Positions 49,785 through 58,775 of a stretch of 64,000 nucleotides of DNA are shown here, piece by piece. The notes below the pieces were generated by a model. That model saw only the letters and a list, made by a program, of their open reading frames with translations. It made no database searches and was not told the DNA's origin. Position 1 is the first letter of the stretch. Each line of letters starts with the position of its first letter. This DNA comes from Streptomyces dysideae (GTDB taxonomy: Bacteria > Actinomycetota > Actinomycetes > Streptomycetales > Streptomycetaceae). The stretch spans positions 62,001 to 126,000 of the forward strand of contig NZ_KQ949092.1 of the NCBI RefSeq assembly GCF_001514305.1. The letters are read 5' to 3'. The position numbers were made by a program, and so were the translations under genes.

Positions 49785-50852
49785 ATGAAGGCTCTCGTGC
49801 TGTCCGGTGGCGCCGGCACGCGGTTAAGGCCGATCACGCACACTTCGGCCAAACAACTCGTGCCGGTGGCCAACAAGTCCGTTCTCTTCTACGGGTTGGA
49901 ATCGATCGCCGCGGCCGGTATCACCCAGGTCGGCGTCATCGTCGGCGACACCGCCGCCGAGATCGAGGACGCCGTCGGCGACGGATCCAAATTCGGCCTG
50001 GAAGTCACCTACATCCCCCAGGAACGCCCCCTCGGGCTGGCCCACGCGGTGCTCATCGCCCGCGACTGGCTCGGCGACGACGACTTCGTGATGTACCTCG
50101 GCGACAACTTCATCGTCGGCGGCATCGCGGACCTCGTCGACGGGTTCCGCAGAAACCGGCCCGACGCCCAGATCCTGCTCACCCGCGTCCCCGACCCCCG
50201 CTCCTTCGGCGTCGCCGAACTCGACGACGCCGGCCAGGTCGTCGGCCTGGAGGAGAAACCGGAGCACCCGAAGAGCGACCTCGCCCTGGTCGGCGTGTAC
50301 CTGTTCACGCCGGTGATCCACGAGGCGGTGCGCGCCATCGGACCGTCCTGGCGCGGCGAGTTGGAGATCACCCACGCCATCCAGCACCTGATCGACCGTC
50401 ATGCCGATGTGCGTTCCACGGTCATCAAGGGCTACTGGAAGGACACCGGGAACGTCGACGACATGCTCGAGGTCAACCGGACCGTCCTGGAAAGCCTGGG
50501 CCGCCGCATCGACGGCGACGTCGACACCGCGTCGGAGACCGTGGGCCGGGTGGTCGTGGAGGAGGGGGCGCGCATCGTGAACTCGCGCATCGTCGGCCCC
50601 GTCGTCGTCGGTGCCGGAACCGTCGTCAGCGACTCCTACGTCGGCCCCTTCACCTCGATCGCGGAGAACTGCCGTATCACCGACAGCGAGGTGGAGTTCT
50701 CCATCGTGCTGCGGAACTCCTCGATCCACGGAGTGGGCCGCATAGAGTCCTCGCTCATCGGCCGGCACGTCGAGGTCACCCCCGCACCCAGCGTCCCCAG
50801 CGCCCACCGACTCGTCCTCGGCGACCACAGCAAGGTGCAGATCCACACATGA
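49785..50852 (+). CDS. rmlA: Glucose-1-phosphate thymidylyltransferase, long (StrD/RmlA3) form
   Basis: 355 residues from ATG at 49785 (a GTG nine bases earlier is possible; both ribosome sites are weak). The nucleotide-binding loop is LSGGAGTRLRPIT, followed by sugar-site motifs FVMYLGDNFIVGG and PRSFGVAELDDAG, EKPEHPKSDLALVGVYLF. A C-terminal left-handed beta-helix (VVVEEGARIVNSRIVG, YVGPFTSIAENC) marks the long form common in Streptomyces sugar clusters. It makes dTDP-glucose. Its stop overlaps the rmlB start (ATGA). Confidence 0.93.
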   Translation: MKALVLSGGAGTRLRPITHTSAKQLVPVANKSVLFYGLESIAAAGITQVGVIVGDTAAEIEDAVGDGSKFGLEVTYIPQERPLGLAHAVLIARDWLGDDDFVMYLGDNFIVGGIADLVDGFRRNRPDAQILLTRVPDPRSFGVAELDDAGQVVGLEEKPEHPKSDLALVGVYLFTPVIHEAVRAIGPSWRGELEITHAIQHLIDRHADVRSTVIKGYWKDTGNVDDMLEVNRTVLESLGRRIDGDVDTASETVGRVVVEEGARIVNSRIVGPVVVGAGTVVSDSYVGPFTSIAENCRITDSEVEFSIVLRNSSIHGVGRIESSLIGRHVEVTPAPSVPSAHRLVLGDHSKVQIHT

Positions 50853-51817
50853 ACCTTCTCGTCACCGGCGCCGCCGGTTTTATCGGCTCGCACTACGTCC
50901 GCACCCTGCTGGCCTCCGACGCGCCACCGAGGATCACCGTGCTGGACAAACTCACCTACGCCGGCACCCTCACCAACCTCGAACCCGCCCATCCCCGGCT
51001 GAAGTTCGTCCACGGTGACATCCGCGACGCCGAACTGGTCGACAAGCTGATGGCCGAGGCCGACCAGGTGGTGCACTTCGCCGCCGAGTCCCACGTGGAC
51101 CGTTCGATCGACGGGGCGGCCGACTTCGTCCTCACCAACGTGCTCGGCACCCAGACCCTTCTCGACGCCGCCCTGCGCTACCGGGTGGAGCCCTTCGTGC
51201 ACGTCTCCACCGACGAGGTCTACGGCTCCGTGGAGACCGGCTCGGCCACCGAGGACGACCCGCTGCGGCCCAGCTCCCCGTACTCCGCCTCCAAGGCATC
51301 CTCCGACCTGCTCGCCCTGGCCCACCACCGCACCCACGGCCTGGACGTCCGCGTCACCCGCTGCTCCAACAACTACGGCCCGCACCAGTTCCCCGAGAAG
51401 GTCGTCCCCCTCTTCGTCACCAATCTCCTCGACGGCGCCAAGGTCCCGCTCTACGGCGACGGCCGCAACGTCCGCGACTGGCTGCATGTCGACGACCACT
51501 GCCACGGCGTGGAACTCGTCCGCACCCAGGGCCGCCCCGGCGAGGTCTACAACATCGGCGGCGGCACCGAGCTCAGTAACCGGGACCTCACCGGCCTGCT
51601 CCTCGAGGCCTGCGGCGCGGACTGGGACAGCGTGACGTACGTCGAGGACCGCAAGGGCCACGACCTGCGCTACTCCGTCGACTGGACCAAGGCCCGCACC
51701 GAGCTGGGCTACCACCCCCGCCACGACTTCACGGCCGGCCTCGCCGCCACCATCGCCTGGTACCGCGAGCACCGCGCCTGGTGGGAGCCGCTCAAACGGC
51801 GTGAGGAGCCCGGATGA
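50849..51817 (+). CDS. rmlB: dTDP-glucose 4,6-dehydratase
   Basis: 322 residues, coupled by ATGA to rmlA and to rmlD. Short-chain dehydrogenase fold with NAD loop GAAGFIGSHYVRTLL, substrate motifs HFAAESHVDRSI and HVSTDEVYGSVETG (Thr-Asp-Glu catalytic set), the YSASKASSD tyrosine-lysine pair and RCSNNYGPHQFPEK. Converts dTDP-glucose to dTDP-4-keto-6-deoxyglucose. Confidence 0.95.
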   Translation: MNLLVTGAAGFIGSHYVRTLLASDAPPRITVLDKLTYAGTLTNLEPAHPRLKFVHGDIRDAELVDKLMAEADQVVHFAAESHVDRSIDGAADFVLTNVLGTQTLLDAALRYRVEPFVHVSTDEVYGSVETGSATEDDPLRPSSPYSASKASSDLLALAHHRTHGLDVRVTRCSNNYGPHQFPEKVVPLFVTNLLDGAKVPLYGDGRNVRDWLHVDDHCHGVELVRTQGRPGEVYNIGGGTELSNRDLTGLLLEACGADWDSVTYVEDRKGHDLRYSVDWTKARTELGYHPRHDFTAGLAATIAWYREHRAWWEPLKRREEPG

Positions 51818-52704
51818 GGTGGCTGGTCACCGGAGCGGCCGGCATGCTCGGCCACGACCTGGTCGAAGAGCTGCTGCGGCGCGGCGAACACGTCACCGGC
51901 CCGTCCCACTCCGCCCTCGACATCACCCAACGGGCCTCCGTCGACCGGGCCTTCGCCGAGCACCGCCCCGACGTCATGGTCAACTGCGCGGCCTACACGG
52001 CCGTCGACGACGCCGAGGAGGACGAGGAGGCGGCCCTGCGGATCAACGGCGACGGCCCGCGCCTGCTCGCCCGCGCCTGTGCGGCGTACGGCGCACGCCT
52101 GATCCACCTCTCCACCGACTACGTGTTCTCCGGCGACGCCCGCACCACCCCGTACCCGGAGGACCATCCGACCGCCCCGCGCACCGCCTACGGCCGCACC
52201 AAACTCGCCGGCGAACAGGCCGTGTCGGACGAACTCCCCGAAGCGAGCGCGATCGTACGTACCGCCTGGCTCTACGGCGTCCACGGCCGCAGCTTCGTCC
52301 GTACGATGATCGGGCTCGAGGCCCGCCGGGACACCGACACCGTCGACGTAGTCGACGACCAGCGCGGGCAGCCCACTTGGACCGCCGACGTCGCCGCCCG
52401 TATCGCCGACCTCGGCCCGCACGTCGGCCGCGACGCGAAAGGCGTCCTGCACGCCACCAGCTCCGGCGAGGCCACCTGGTACGAGCTGGCCCGCGAGGTG
52501 TTCCGACAGCTCGGCGCCGACCCCGACCGGGTGCACCCGGTCAGCAGCGAGGCCTTCCCGCGGCCCGCACCCCGCCCCGCCTACAGCGCCCTCGCGCACG
52601 GCCGCTGGCGGCAGACCGGTCTGCCGCCGCTGCGCGACTGGCGCACCGCCCTCGACGAAGCACTGCCCCGGATCCGCAAGGAGGCCCTAGGTGAAGCGCC
52701 ATGA
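51814..52704 (+). CDS. rmlD: dTDP-4-dehydrorhamnose reductase
   Basis: 296 residues. NADPH loop TGAAGMLGHDLVEELL, RmlD motifs DVMVNCAAYTAVDDAE, LIHLSTDYVFSGD and the catalytic YGRTKLAGE; WLYGVHGRSFVRTM and GQPTWTADVAARI are also typical. It reduces the 4-keto group to give dTDP-L-rhamnose after RmlC action. Overlaps rmlB by ATGA and the methyltransferase gene by 14 bp. Confidence 0.94.
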   Translation: MRWLVTGAAGMLGHDLVEELLRRGEHVTGPSHSALDITQRASVDRAFAEHRPDVMVNCAAYTAVDDAEEDEEAALRINGDGPRLLARACAAYGARLIHLSTDYVFSGDARTTPYPEDHPTAPRTAYGRTKLAGEQAVSDELPEASAIVRTAWLYGVHGRSFVRTMIGLEARRDTDTVDVVDDQRGQPTWTADVAARIADLGPHVGRDAKGVLHATSSGEATWYELAREVFRQLGADPDRVHPVSSEAFPRPAPRPAYSALAHGRWRQTGLPPLRDWRTALDEALPRIRKEALGEAP

Positions 52705-53494
52705 GTTCCTGAGGGAACTGCACAAGGTGAGCGGCAACCGCAACTACCTGGAGATCGGCGTCAACGACGGCCGCAGCCTCAGACTGTCCCGCGTCCCCAC
52801 CGTCGCCGTCGACCCCGCGTTCAAGGTCGTCACCGAGATCCGCTGCGACGTCCACCTGGTGAAGGCCACCAGCGACGACTTCTTCGCCCGCGACAACCCG
52901 CTCGTCCATCTCAGGGGCGGCCGCCACCCGCTGCGCAACCTGCGCCGGGGCCGCGGCCCGCTCGCCCACTGGCGGCGCACCACCCTGGACCTGTCGTTCA
53001 TCGACGGCATGCATCTGTTCGAGTACGCGCTGCGGGACTTCATGAACGTCGAGCAGTACTCAGACTGGGCGAGTGTGATCGTCTTCGACGACATGCTGCC
53101 GCGCAGCGTCGACGAGGCGGCCCGCGACCGGCACACCGGAGCCTGGACCGGCGACGTGTACAAGCTCGTCGAGATCCTCGCCCGGTACCGCCCCGACCTG
53201 GTGACCGTCCTGGTCGACACCCAGCCCACCGGCCAGCTCGTGGTCTTCGGTGCCGACCGGCGCAACACCGTGCTGCGGGAGCGGTACGAGGAGATCGTCG
53301 CCGAGTACGACGTGCCCGACCCGCAGAAGGTGCCCGAGACGGTCCTGGACCGGGCGGGCGCGGTGCCGCCGGAGGCGTTGCTGGAGGCGGGTTTCTGGCG
53401 GCCGCTGGCCCGGGCCCGGCGCCTCGGCGTGGGGCGTTCACGGGGCTGGGAGCCGTTGCGGCACGCCGTCGAGCAGATCGCTGTCAGCCGCTGA
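52691..53494 (+). CDS. Class I SAM-dependent methyltransferase
   Basis: 267 residues; GTG start within the rmlD end, with AAGGAGG 6 nt upstream. Motif I is NYLEIGVNDGRSLRLS, followed by VPTVAVDPAF and an acidic LSFIDGMHLFEYALRDF, as in the Methyltransf_24 group. Its place as last gene of the rml operon suggests it methylates a deoxysugar or a glycan terminus. Its 3' end overlaps the convergent rmlC by 11 bp. Confidence 0.78.
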   Translation: MKRHEFLRELHKVSGNRNYLEIGVNDGRSLRLSRVPTVAVDPAFKVVTEIRCDVHLVKATSDDFFARDNPLVHLRGGRHPLRNLRRGRGPLAHWRRTTLDLSFIDGMHLFEYALRDFMNVEQYSDWASVIVFDDMLPRSVDEAARDRHTGAWTGDVYKLVEILARYRPDLVTVLVDTQPTGQLVVFGADRRNTVLRERYEEIVAEYDVPDPQKVPETVLDRAGAVPPEALLEAGFWRPLARARRLGVGRSRGWEPLRHAVEQIAVSR

Positions 53495-54092
53495 ACCGGC
53501 GGTCGCGCAGCTCGGCGTAGCGGGCGGTGCAGGCCGCGTACGACGGGAGCAGGCCGGAGCGTTCCGCCGCCGCCAGCGAGGGCGCCTCCTCGTCCTTCGG
53601 CGACAGCAGCGGCGGGATGTGCTCGGGCCAGGCGATGCCCAGCTCGGGGTCGAGCGGGTGCACCCCGTGCTCGCGCTCCGGGGCGTACCCGGTCGAGCAC
53701 AGGTACACCACCGTGGCCTCGTCGGTGAGCGCCATGAAGGCGTGCCCGAGCCCCTCCGCGAGGAACACGGCGGGCCGGCTGCCCTCGTCGAGCCGCAGCG
53801 CCTCCCACCGCCCGAAGGTGGGCGAGCCGACCCGCAGGTCGACGACCACGTCGAGGACGGCGCCGCGCACACAGGTGACGTACTTGGCCTGCCCGGGCGG
53901 CACGTCCGAGAAGTGCACCCCGCGCAGCACGCCCCACCGGGAGACCGAGCAGTTGGCCTGCGCCAGGCTCAGGTCGTATCCGGTGGCCTCGCGGAACTCC
54001 TCGCCGCGGTACCACTCGTGGAAGCTGCCCCGGTCGTCCGGGAACACCTTGGGCTCCAGCGCCCAGGCGCCTTCGATGCCGAGGGCTCGCAT
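53484..54092 (-). CDS. rmlC: dTDP-4-dehydrorhamnose 3,5-epimerase
   Basis: 202 residues. Cupin fold with PKVFPDDRGSFHEWYRGEEF, the catalytic histidine region VLRGVHFSDVPPGQAKYVTC and the paired LAEGLGHAFMALTDEATVVY tyrosine. Completes the rhamnose pathway with RmlA, B and D opposite. It follows the glycosyltransferase gene by 4 bp on the minus strand, so rmlC is controlled with the transferase and not with rmlABD. Confidence 0.92.
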   Translation of the reverse strand: MRALGIEGAWALEPKVFPDDRGSFHEWYRGEEFREATGYDLSLAQANCSVSRWGVLRGVHFSDVPPGQAKYVTCVRGAVLDVVVDLRVGSPTFGRWEALRLDEGSRPAVFLAEGLGHAFMALTDEATVVYLCSTGYAPEREHGVHPLDPELGIAWPEHIPPLLSPKDEEAPSLAAAERSGLLPSYAACTARYAELRDRRFSG

Positions 54093-54096
54093 ACCG

Positions 54097-56016
54097 TCAC
54101 CTCCGTCGTGTCCGGATCCGGGCCACCGCCCGCCGCAGCACCGTGCCGAGCTTCCGGCGCGTTCCGTGGGCCAGCCGCCGTACGGCGCCCGTGCGGGGAG
54201 CGCGGACCATCCGCACGGCGTCCGCGCGGACGCGCAGGGCGAACGGCAGCGCGACGAAGCGCGGCCCGGGCACCCCGAGCGCCGTCCGCCAGGTCGCGTC
54301 CGTCAGCTCGCGGACGGGCAGTACGGCCTCCAGCAGCGCCCCCGATCGGTCCGGGACCAGCGTGCCCGGCGCCTCGACGGTCGTACCCGCCGAGGCGAGC
54401 CGTAGCAGCACCGCGGTCTCGCCGGGTACGTGCAGCGGCAGCGGCGCGCGGAACCGGCCGCCCGAGACCATGACGTTCGCGGGCGTGACGGCACCCAGGC
54501 CCAGGCGTTCGGTCGCACGGTCGACGTCCAGGGCGAGATGGCCGTGCGGCGACGTCCAGTACGGCAGGACCACATGGCCGCCCGCCACACCGGCGGACAG
54601 GGCCTCCCGGCGCGGGGCGGGGCCGAGGCGGCACTCCTTGGTCCAGCCGCCGACCTTGACGCGGACGAAGGCGTCCCACAGGCCGCCGCGGGTCAGGTCG
54701 GCGGGGTCGACGTCGGCGGTGGCCCGCAGCACCAGCCGGACCGGGCCGCCGTCCCCGGCCGGCACCGTCTCCCTGGTGAACCGCACCGGCTGGAAGTACT
54801 GGGCGCCGCCGGCGCGTTCACGCAGCAGCAGGTCGGCGGTGGCCTTGCCGAACCGGGCGACGGTGTCGGCGCCCACCCAGGCGATCGCCGCGGCGACGTC
54901 GGCCGGCGGACCGTCGAGGGGCGCCCGGTCGCCGTCGCCGGGGAACGTCATCGGCGTACCGCCGGAGGCATACTCGGCGGCGAACCCGACCCGCAGCCTG
55001 CCGCCCTCCCACACCACGCGCTCCGGTACGGCCGTCAGGACGACCCCGGCCTCCCACGCGGCGAAGGCCTCGACGTCGTCGTACCGGCCCGCCGCGATCA
55101 ACGCGGCCACGACCTGCTGCGTGGGCTGCAGACCGGCCGCGACACCCGGCCCGAAGCGGTCGACGACGACCTGGCGGATCTCCTCGAACAGCTCCCGGCG
55201 ATAGTCCTCCGGCACCGCGAGGAGCCGCCGCCCGCGCAGCCGCTCCACCATCTCGACCCGCAGCCATCGCCGGAACAGCCGGTCTCGCACCGGCCCCGGC
55301 TCGGTGTACAGCTCGACGACGTCGAGCGCCTCCCGGAGGTTCTTGAAGTACCCGGCCGGGTCGAAGCGCTGGAAACCCGCGTTCGAGGCGTCGTCCCGCC
55401 GCGTGTGGTAGTAGCAGACGTAGTCGCTGAGCACGGAGACGTTGGCCGCGCGCAGGAACGCCTCGGTGACGAAGACGTGGTCCTCCAGCCGCCGCCTGCC
55501 CTCCGGGAAACGCAGCCCGATGTCGTCGAGGAACGCGCGGCGGAACATCTTGTGCGGGGTGAGACTGTCGATCAGCGGCGCGTTCTCGACGGTGGCACGG
55601 GGATGGTTGCGGCGGAACAGCTCCACCGGCACCCCGCGCCCCTTGCCGGCCATCTTGCCGACCACGACATCGGCGCCGTTGGCGACGCCGTAGTCGTACA
55701 TCCGCTCGAGGGCCTCGTCGCCGAGGTAGTCGTCGTTGTCGACGAACATGACGTACTCGCCCCGGGCGGCGGCGATCCCGACGTTGCGCGGCTTGCCCGA
55801 CCAGCCGGAGTTCTCCTGACGGAGGACCGTCACCCGGGAGTCCGCGGCGGCGAGCGCGTCCAGCCTGGCCGGGGTCTCGTCGGTGGAACCGTCGTCCACG
55901 AAGAGCACTTCGTACGCGTCCGGCGGCAGCGACTGCCTGAGCAGTGACGCGATGCAGTCCTCGATGTAGGACCCCGGGTTGTACACGGGGACGACGACGC
56001 TGACCTTGACCGGCAT
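54097..56016 (-). CDS. Family 2 glycosyltransferase (TarS-like)
   Basis: 639 residues. GT-A domain at the N-terminus: VSVVVPVYNPGSYIEDCIAS, VLFVDDGSTDETPARLD, then the metal motif VMFVDNDDYLGDEALE and acceptor region RRLEDHVFVTEAFLRA. The 330-residue C-terminal part is mostly beta strands, reminiscent of the tail domains of wall-teichoic-acid transferases such as TarS. No membrane helix. With the rhamnose genes, it probably decorates a cell-wall glycopolymer, perhaps with rhamnose; the donor is inferred from context only. Confidence 0.85.
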   Translation of the reverse strand: MPVKVSVVVPVYNPGSYIEDCIASLLRQSLPPDAYEVLFVDDGSTDETPARLDALAAADSRVTVLRQENSGWSGKPRNVGIAAARGEYVMFVDNDDYLGDEALERMYDYGVANGADVVVGKMAGKGRGVPVELFRRNHPRATVENAPLIDSLTPHKMFRRAFLDDIGLRFPEGRRRLEDHVFVTEAFLRAANVSVLSDYVCYYHTRRDDASNAGFQRFDPAGYFKNLREALDVVELYTEPGPVRDRLFRRWLRVEMVERLRGRRLLAVPEDYRRELFEEIRQVVVDRFGPGVAAGLQPTQQVVAALIAAGRYDDVEAFAAWEAGVVLTAVPERVVWEGGRLRVGFAAEYASGGTPMTFPGDGDRAPLDGPPADVAAAIAWVGADTVARFGKATADLLLRERAGGAQYFQPVRFTRETVPAGDGGPVRLVLRATADVDPADLTRGGLWDAFVRVKVGGWTKECRLGPAPRREALSAGVAGGHVVLPYWTSPHGHLALDVDRATERLGLGAVTPANVMVSGGRFRAPLPLHVPGETAVLLRLASAGTTVEAPGTLVPDRSGALLEAVLPVRELTDATWRTALGVPGPRFVALPFALRVRADAVRMVRAPRTGAVRRLAHGTRRKLGTVLRRAVARIRTRRR

Positions 56017-56137
56017 CGGGCTCCGAGCCCCCTCGGGTGACGGTGCGTTCAGGTCACATTACGGTGCTCGTGGCCAGATGCTAACCCCGTGGACGCCTTT
56101 GTCCACGTGAAGCGCCGGGCGACGGCAACGCCTCAGG

Positions 56138-56180
56138 GGCGCGGGGCTGTGTCAATTTGCGGCTACCGCCGCGTGGGCGC
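56138..56180 (+). repeat. Short dispersed repeat, copy D
   Basis: GCGCGGGGCTGTGTCAATTT then GCGGCTACCGCCGCGTGGGC. Same order of parts as copies B and C. It lies in the 280-bp gap between the glycosyltransferase start and the phosphotransferase remnant, a gap that holds nothing else recognised. Confidence 0.7.
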
Positions 56181-56289
56181 CGGGTGTAGTCACGCAGCAC
56201 GACGCGTTCAACGGCCAGGTGCAGGCCAGGGCCCGCCTGGACAGCCGCCGTGCCGCCATGAGGCCCGGCTGATTCACTGGGCGTCCGGG

Positions 56290-57028
56290 CCGTCGTCCCG
56301 CTGTGCTGGTCGGCGTGGTGATCGACGCCCCGCTCGTGCGGCTGCCGCGGTACGCCCACTGGGTGGGCCAGGTGGACCGCGAGCAGTACTGGCCGCCGCG
56401 GCTCGCCCCGCATCTGCCGCTGCCCGTCTCCGAGCCGGTCGCGAGGGGAGAGGCCGGCGAGGGCTATCCGTACCCGTGGTCCGTGTACCGCTGGCTGGCG
56501 GGGGGAGACGGCGACCACCGAGATGCTGGCCGACCCGGTCCGGGCCGCCCTCGACCTCGCGGAGTTCATCGGCGCGCTCCAGTCGGTCGACGCCACCGGC
56601 GGGCCCGGCCCCGAGCAGAGCAACGCCTTCCGCGGCGTCCCGATGGGCGACCCGCGCGACTCCATCGCCGTCGAGGCCCGCGTCCGGCCCAAGATCGAGG
56701 TGTTGAAGGGGACCGGCCTCGTCGACACGGACGCCGTGACGGAGGTGTGGAAGGCGGCCCTCGCGGCGCCCGCCTGGCAGAAACCGCCGGTGTGGATCCA
56801 CGGCGACCTCGATGCCGGCAACCTCCTGGCCAGGGACGGCCGGTTGAGCGCCGATGGGGGCACCTCCCGGTTCGAGCGAAGCCGAGAACTGGGGGACGAC
56901 TTCGGGACGCTGGCCGGATCGCTGCCGGTCCCGACGACCTGTTCTTCCGGGCGGACCCGGCACGGGTGACCACGGCTCTGCGCCACCTGGAGCAGGTCAT
57001 GGCCGACCATCGCCGGGACCAGGCCTGA
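56290..57028 (+). pseudogene. Aminoglycoside-type phosphotransferase (APH fold), broken
   Basis: Recognisable parts: LPRYAHWVGQVDREQYWPPR and LAPHLPLPVSEPVA in one frame; then, after an extra base near 56505, ADPVRAALDLAEFIGALQS, PMGDPRDSIAVEARVRPKIE and the catalytic loop WIHGDLDAGNLLARDGRLSA in another. The following magnesium motif (IDFG) is split by a hairpin element at 56853-56896, after which DFGTLAG resumes and soon ends. A short unrelated tail (DDLFFRADPARVTTALRHL) reaches the stop at 57028. Start and N-lobe beginning are also gone. Confidence 0.83.
56853..56896 (+). repeat. Short hairpin element, copy 3 (inside the phosphotransferase)
   Basis: GATGGGGGCACCTCCCGG then TTCGAGCGAAGCCGAGAACTGGGGGA. 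The outer parts match copies 1 and 2 (TGGGGGCACCTCCC and GTGGGGGA) with a different centre. It lies exactly in the codons for the conserved VIDFG motif. Confidence 0.7.
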
Positions 57029-57042
57029 CGGCTCCTCCGGCC

Positions 57043-57645
57043 CTACCGACGACGACTCCGCCGCCACCGCCGTACCCGCGTCGCCACCACCAGCACCACC
57101 ACGACGGCCGCCCCCACCACCGCGGCGCGCTTCCCGACCGGCACCCCGGCGGTACGGAGCAGGTCCAGTGGCTCATCCATCTGATGGGGCTCGGCCTCGG
57201 CCCGCTCAGCCAACCGCTCCGACAGGCACTCCGCGAACTGCCCGACCAGCCGGTCGCCCACCTCCGCCAGCACGCCGCGCCCGAACTGCGCCGGCCGCCC
57301 GGTCACCGACAGATCGGTCCGCACCGACACCGCCGTACCGCCGTCGCGCTCGCCGAGCGTGCCGGTCACGGTGGCCCGCGCGGTGCCCTGGCCGCGGGTC
57401 TCCCGGCCGCTGGCGATGAGCACCATGCGGTGCGTGGTCTCGTCCTGCTCCTCGAAGACGGCGGTGCCCTTGTACGTCACGGTGACCGGTCCCACCTTGA
57501 CCTTCACCGAGCCGGTCACGGTCTTGCCGTCGTACTCCTCGACGCTCGCCCCGGGCAGACAGGGCGCGACACGTTCGATGTCGAGGAGGGTCCGCCAGGC
57601 GTCGTCGACGGGGACGGGGACGGTGAACTCGTGGTGCAGCTCCAT
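57043..57645 (-). CDS. CoxG-like SRPBCC protein with C-terminal membrane anchor
   Basis: 200 residues. The START/SRPBCC fold shows as MELHHEFTVPVPVDDAWRTL, APCLPGASVEEYDGKTVTG and VKVKVGPVTVTYKGTA, the usual CO dehydrogenase subunit G pattern. A C-terminal helix (AAVVGAAVVVVLVVATRVRR) tethers it to the membrane. In Oligotropha, CoxG recruits CO dehydrogenase to the membrane. Last gene of the cox-type operon. Confidence 0.87.
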   Translation of the reverse strand: MELHHEFTVPVPVDDAWRTLLDIERVAPCLPGASVEEYDGKTVTGSVKVKVGPVTVTYKGTAVFEEQDETTHRMVLIASGRETRGQGTARATVTGTLGERDGGTAVSVRTDLSVTGRPAQFGRGVLAEVGDRLVGQFAECLSERLAERAEAEPHQMDEPLDLLRTAGVPVGKRAAVVGAAVVVVLVVATRVRRWRRSRRR

Positions 57646-57674
57646 GACTTCCTCCAGCGGGCTGACAACGGGCG

Positions 57675-58775
57675 TTACGGCGACGGGTGGATCGCGCCCG
57701 CCGTGGCCGTCAGCGGAGCGCCGGTACCACCCCAGCGCAGCGCGACGATCTCGGCGGCGACGGACACGGCGACCTCCTCGGGCGTACGGGCGCCGAGGTC
57801 GAGCCCGACCGGCGAGCGCAGCCGGGACAACTCGCCCTCGCCGAGCCCGGCTTCGGCCAGCCGCTTCATCCGGTCGTCGTGGGTACGGCGGCTGCCCATC
57901 GCCCCGATGTACGCGGCCGGCCGGCGCAGTGCCTCCTCCAGCAGCGGTACGTCGAACTTCGGGTCGTGGGTCAGGACGCAGATCACCGTGCGCTCGTCGG
58001 TGTCCGTGCCCCGGAGGTAGCGGTGCGGCCAGTCCACGACCACCTCGACGCCCGCCGGGAAGCGCTTCGGCGTGGCGAAGACCGGGCGGGCGTCGCAGAC
58101 CGTGACCCGGTAGCCGAGGAAGTCGCCGATGCGGGCGACCGCCGCGGCGTAGTCGATGGCGCCGAACACCAGCATGCGGGGCGGCGGCGCGAAGGAGTGC
58201 AGGAAGACGGTGACCGCGTCCTCGCGGCGCTCTCCGTGCGGGCCGTAGTGCCGCAACCCCGTCGCCCCGAGGGCGAGTTCGCCGCGCGCGTCTGCGGTGA
58301 CCGCGACGTCCAGGCCGGGCGTGCCGAGGGTGCCGGCGACCCGGTCGGGCCAGACGGCGAGGGTGGCCCCGCGTGATGCGGGTCCGTCGGTCACCGTCGC
58401 CACGGTCACCGGGCGGCCCTCGGCGACCGACTCCGCGACCGCGCCGAAGGACGGATCCAGACCGGCCGTGACGGGACGGACGAGCACCGTGATCTCGCCA
58501 CCGCAGGTCAACCCCACCGCGAACGCGTCCTCGTCGCTGTACCCGAAGGTCTCCAGCCGGGCCTCGCCGCTCGCCACCACCTCCTGCGCGAGCTCGAACA
58601 CCGCGCCCTCGACACAGCCGCCGGACACACTGCCCACGACCTCGTCGCCCGGCCCCACGGCCATGGCGGCCCCCGGATCGCGCGGCGCGCTGCGGCTCAC
58701 GGCGACCACCGTGGCCAGACCGAACGGCGACCCCGCCGCGTGCCAGCCGCTCAGCACCGGGAGAATCTCACGCAC
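57675..58775 (-). CDS. XdhC/CoxI family molybdenum-enzyme maturation protein
   Basis: 366 residues, GTG start overlapping the vWA gene by 8 bp. The N-terminal XdhC_CoxI domain (GLATVVAVSRSAPRDPGAAM, VGSVSGGCVEGAVFELA) is followed by the Rossmann-like XdhC_C domain (MLVFGAIDYAAAVARIGDFL, AAYIGAMGSRRTHDDRMKRL). Such proteins bind molybdopterin and help insert its sulfurated form into xanthine dehydrogenase or CoxL. Confidence 0.9.
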   Translation of the reverse strand: MREILPVLSGWHAAGSPFGLATVVAVSRSAPRDPGAAMAVGPGDEVVGSVSGGCVEGAVFELAQEVVASGEARLETFGYSDEDAFAVGLTCGGEITVLVRPVTAGLDPSFGAVAESVAEGRPVTVATVTDGPASRGATLAVWPDRVAGTLGTPGLDVAVTADARGELALGATGLRHYGPHGERREDAVTVFLHSFAPPPRMLVFGAIDYAAAVARIGDFLGYRVTVCDARPVFATPKRFPAGVEVVVDWPHRYLRGTDTDERTVICVLTHDPKFDVPLLEEALRRPAAYIGAMGSRRTHDDRMKRLAEAGLGEGELSRLRSPVGLDLGARTPEEVAVSVAAEIVALRWGGTGAPLTATAGAIHPSP

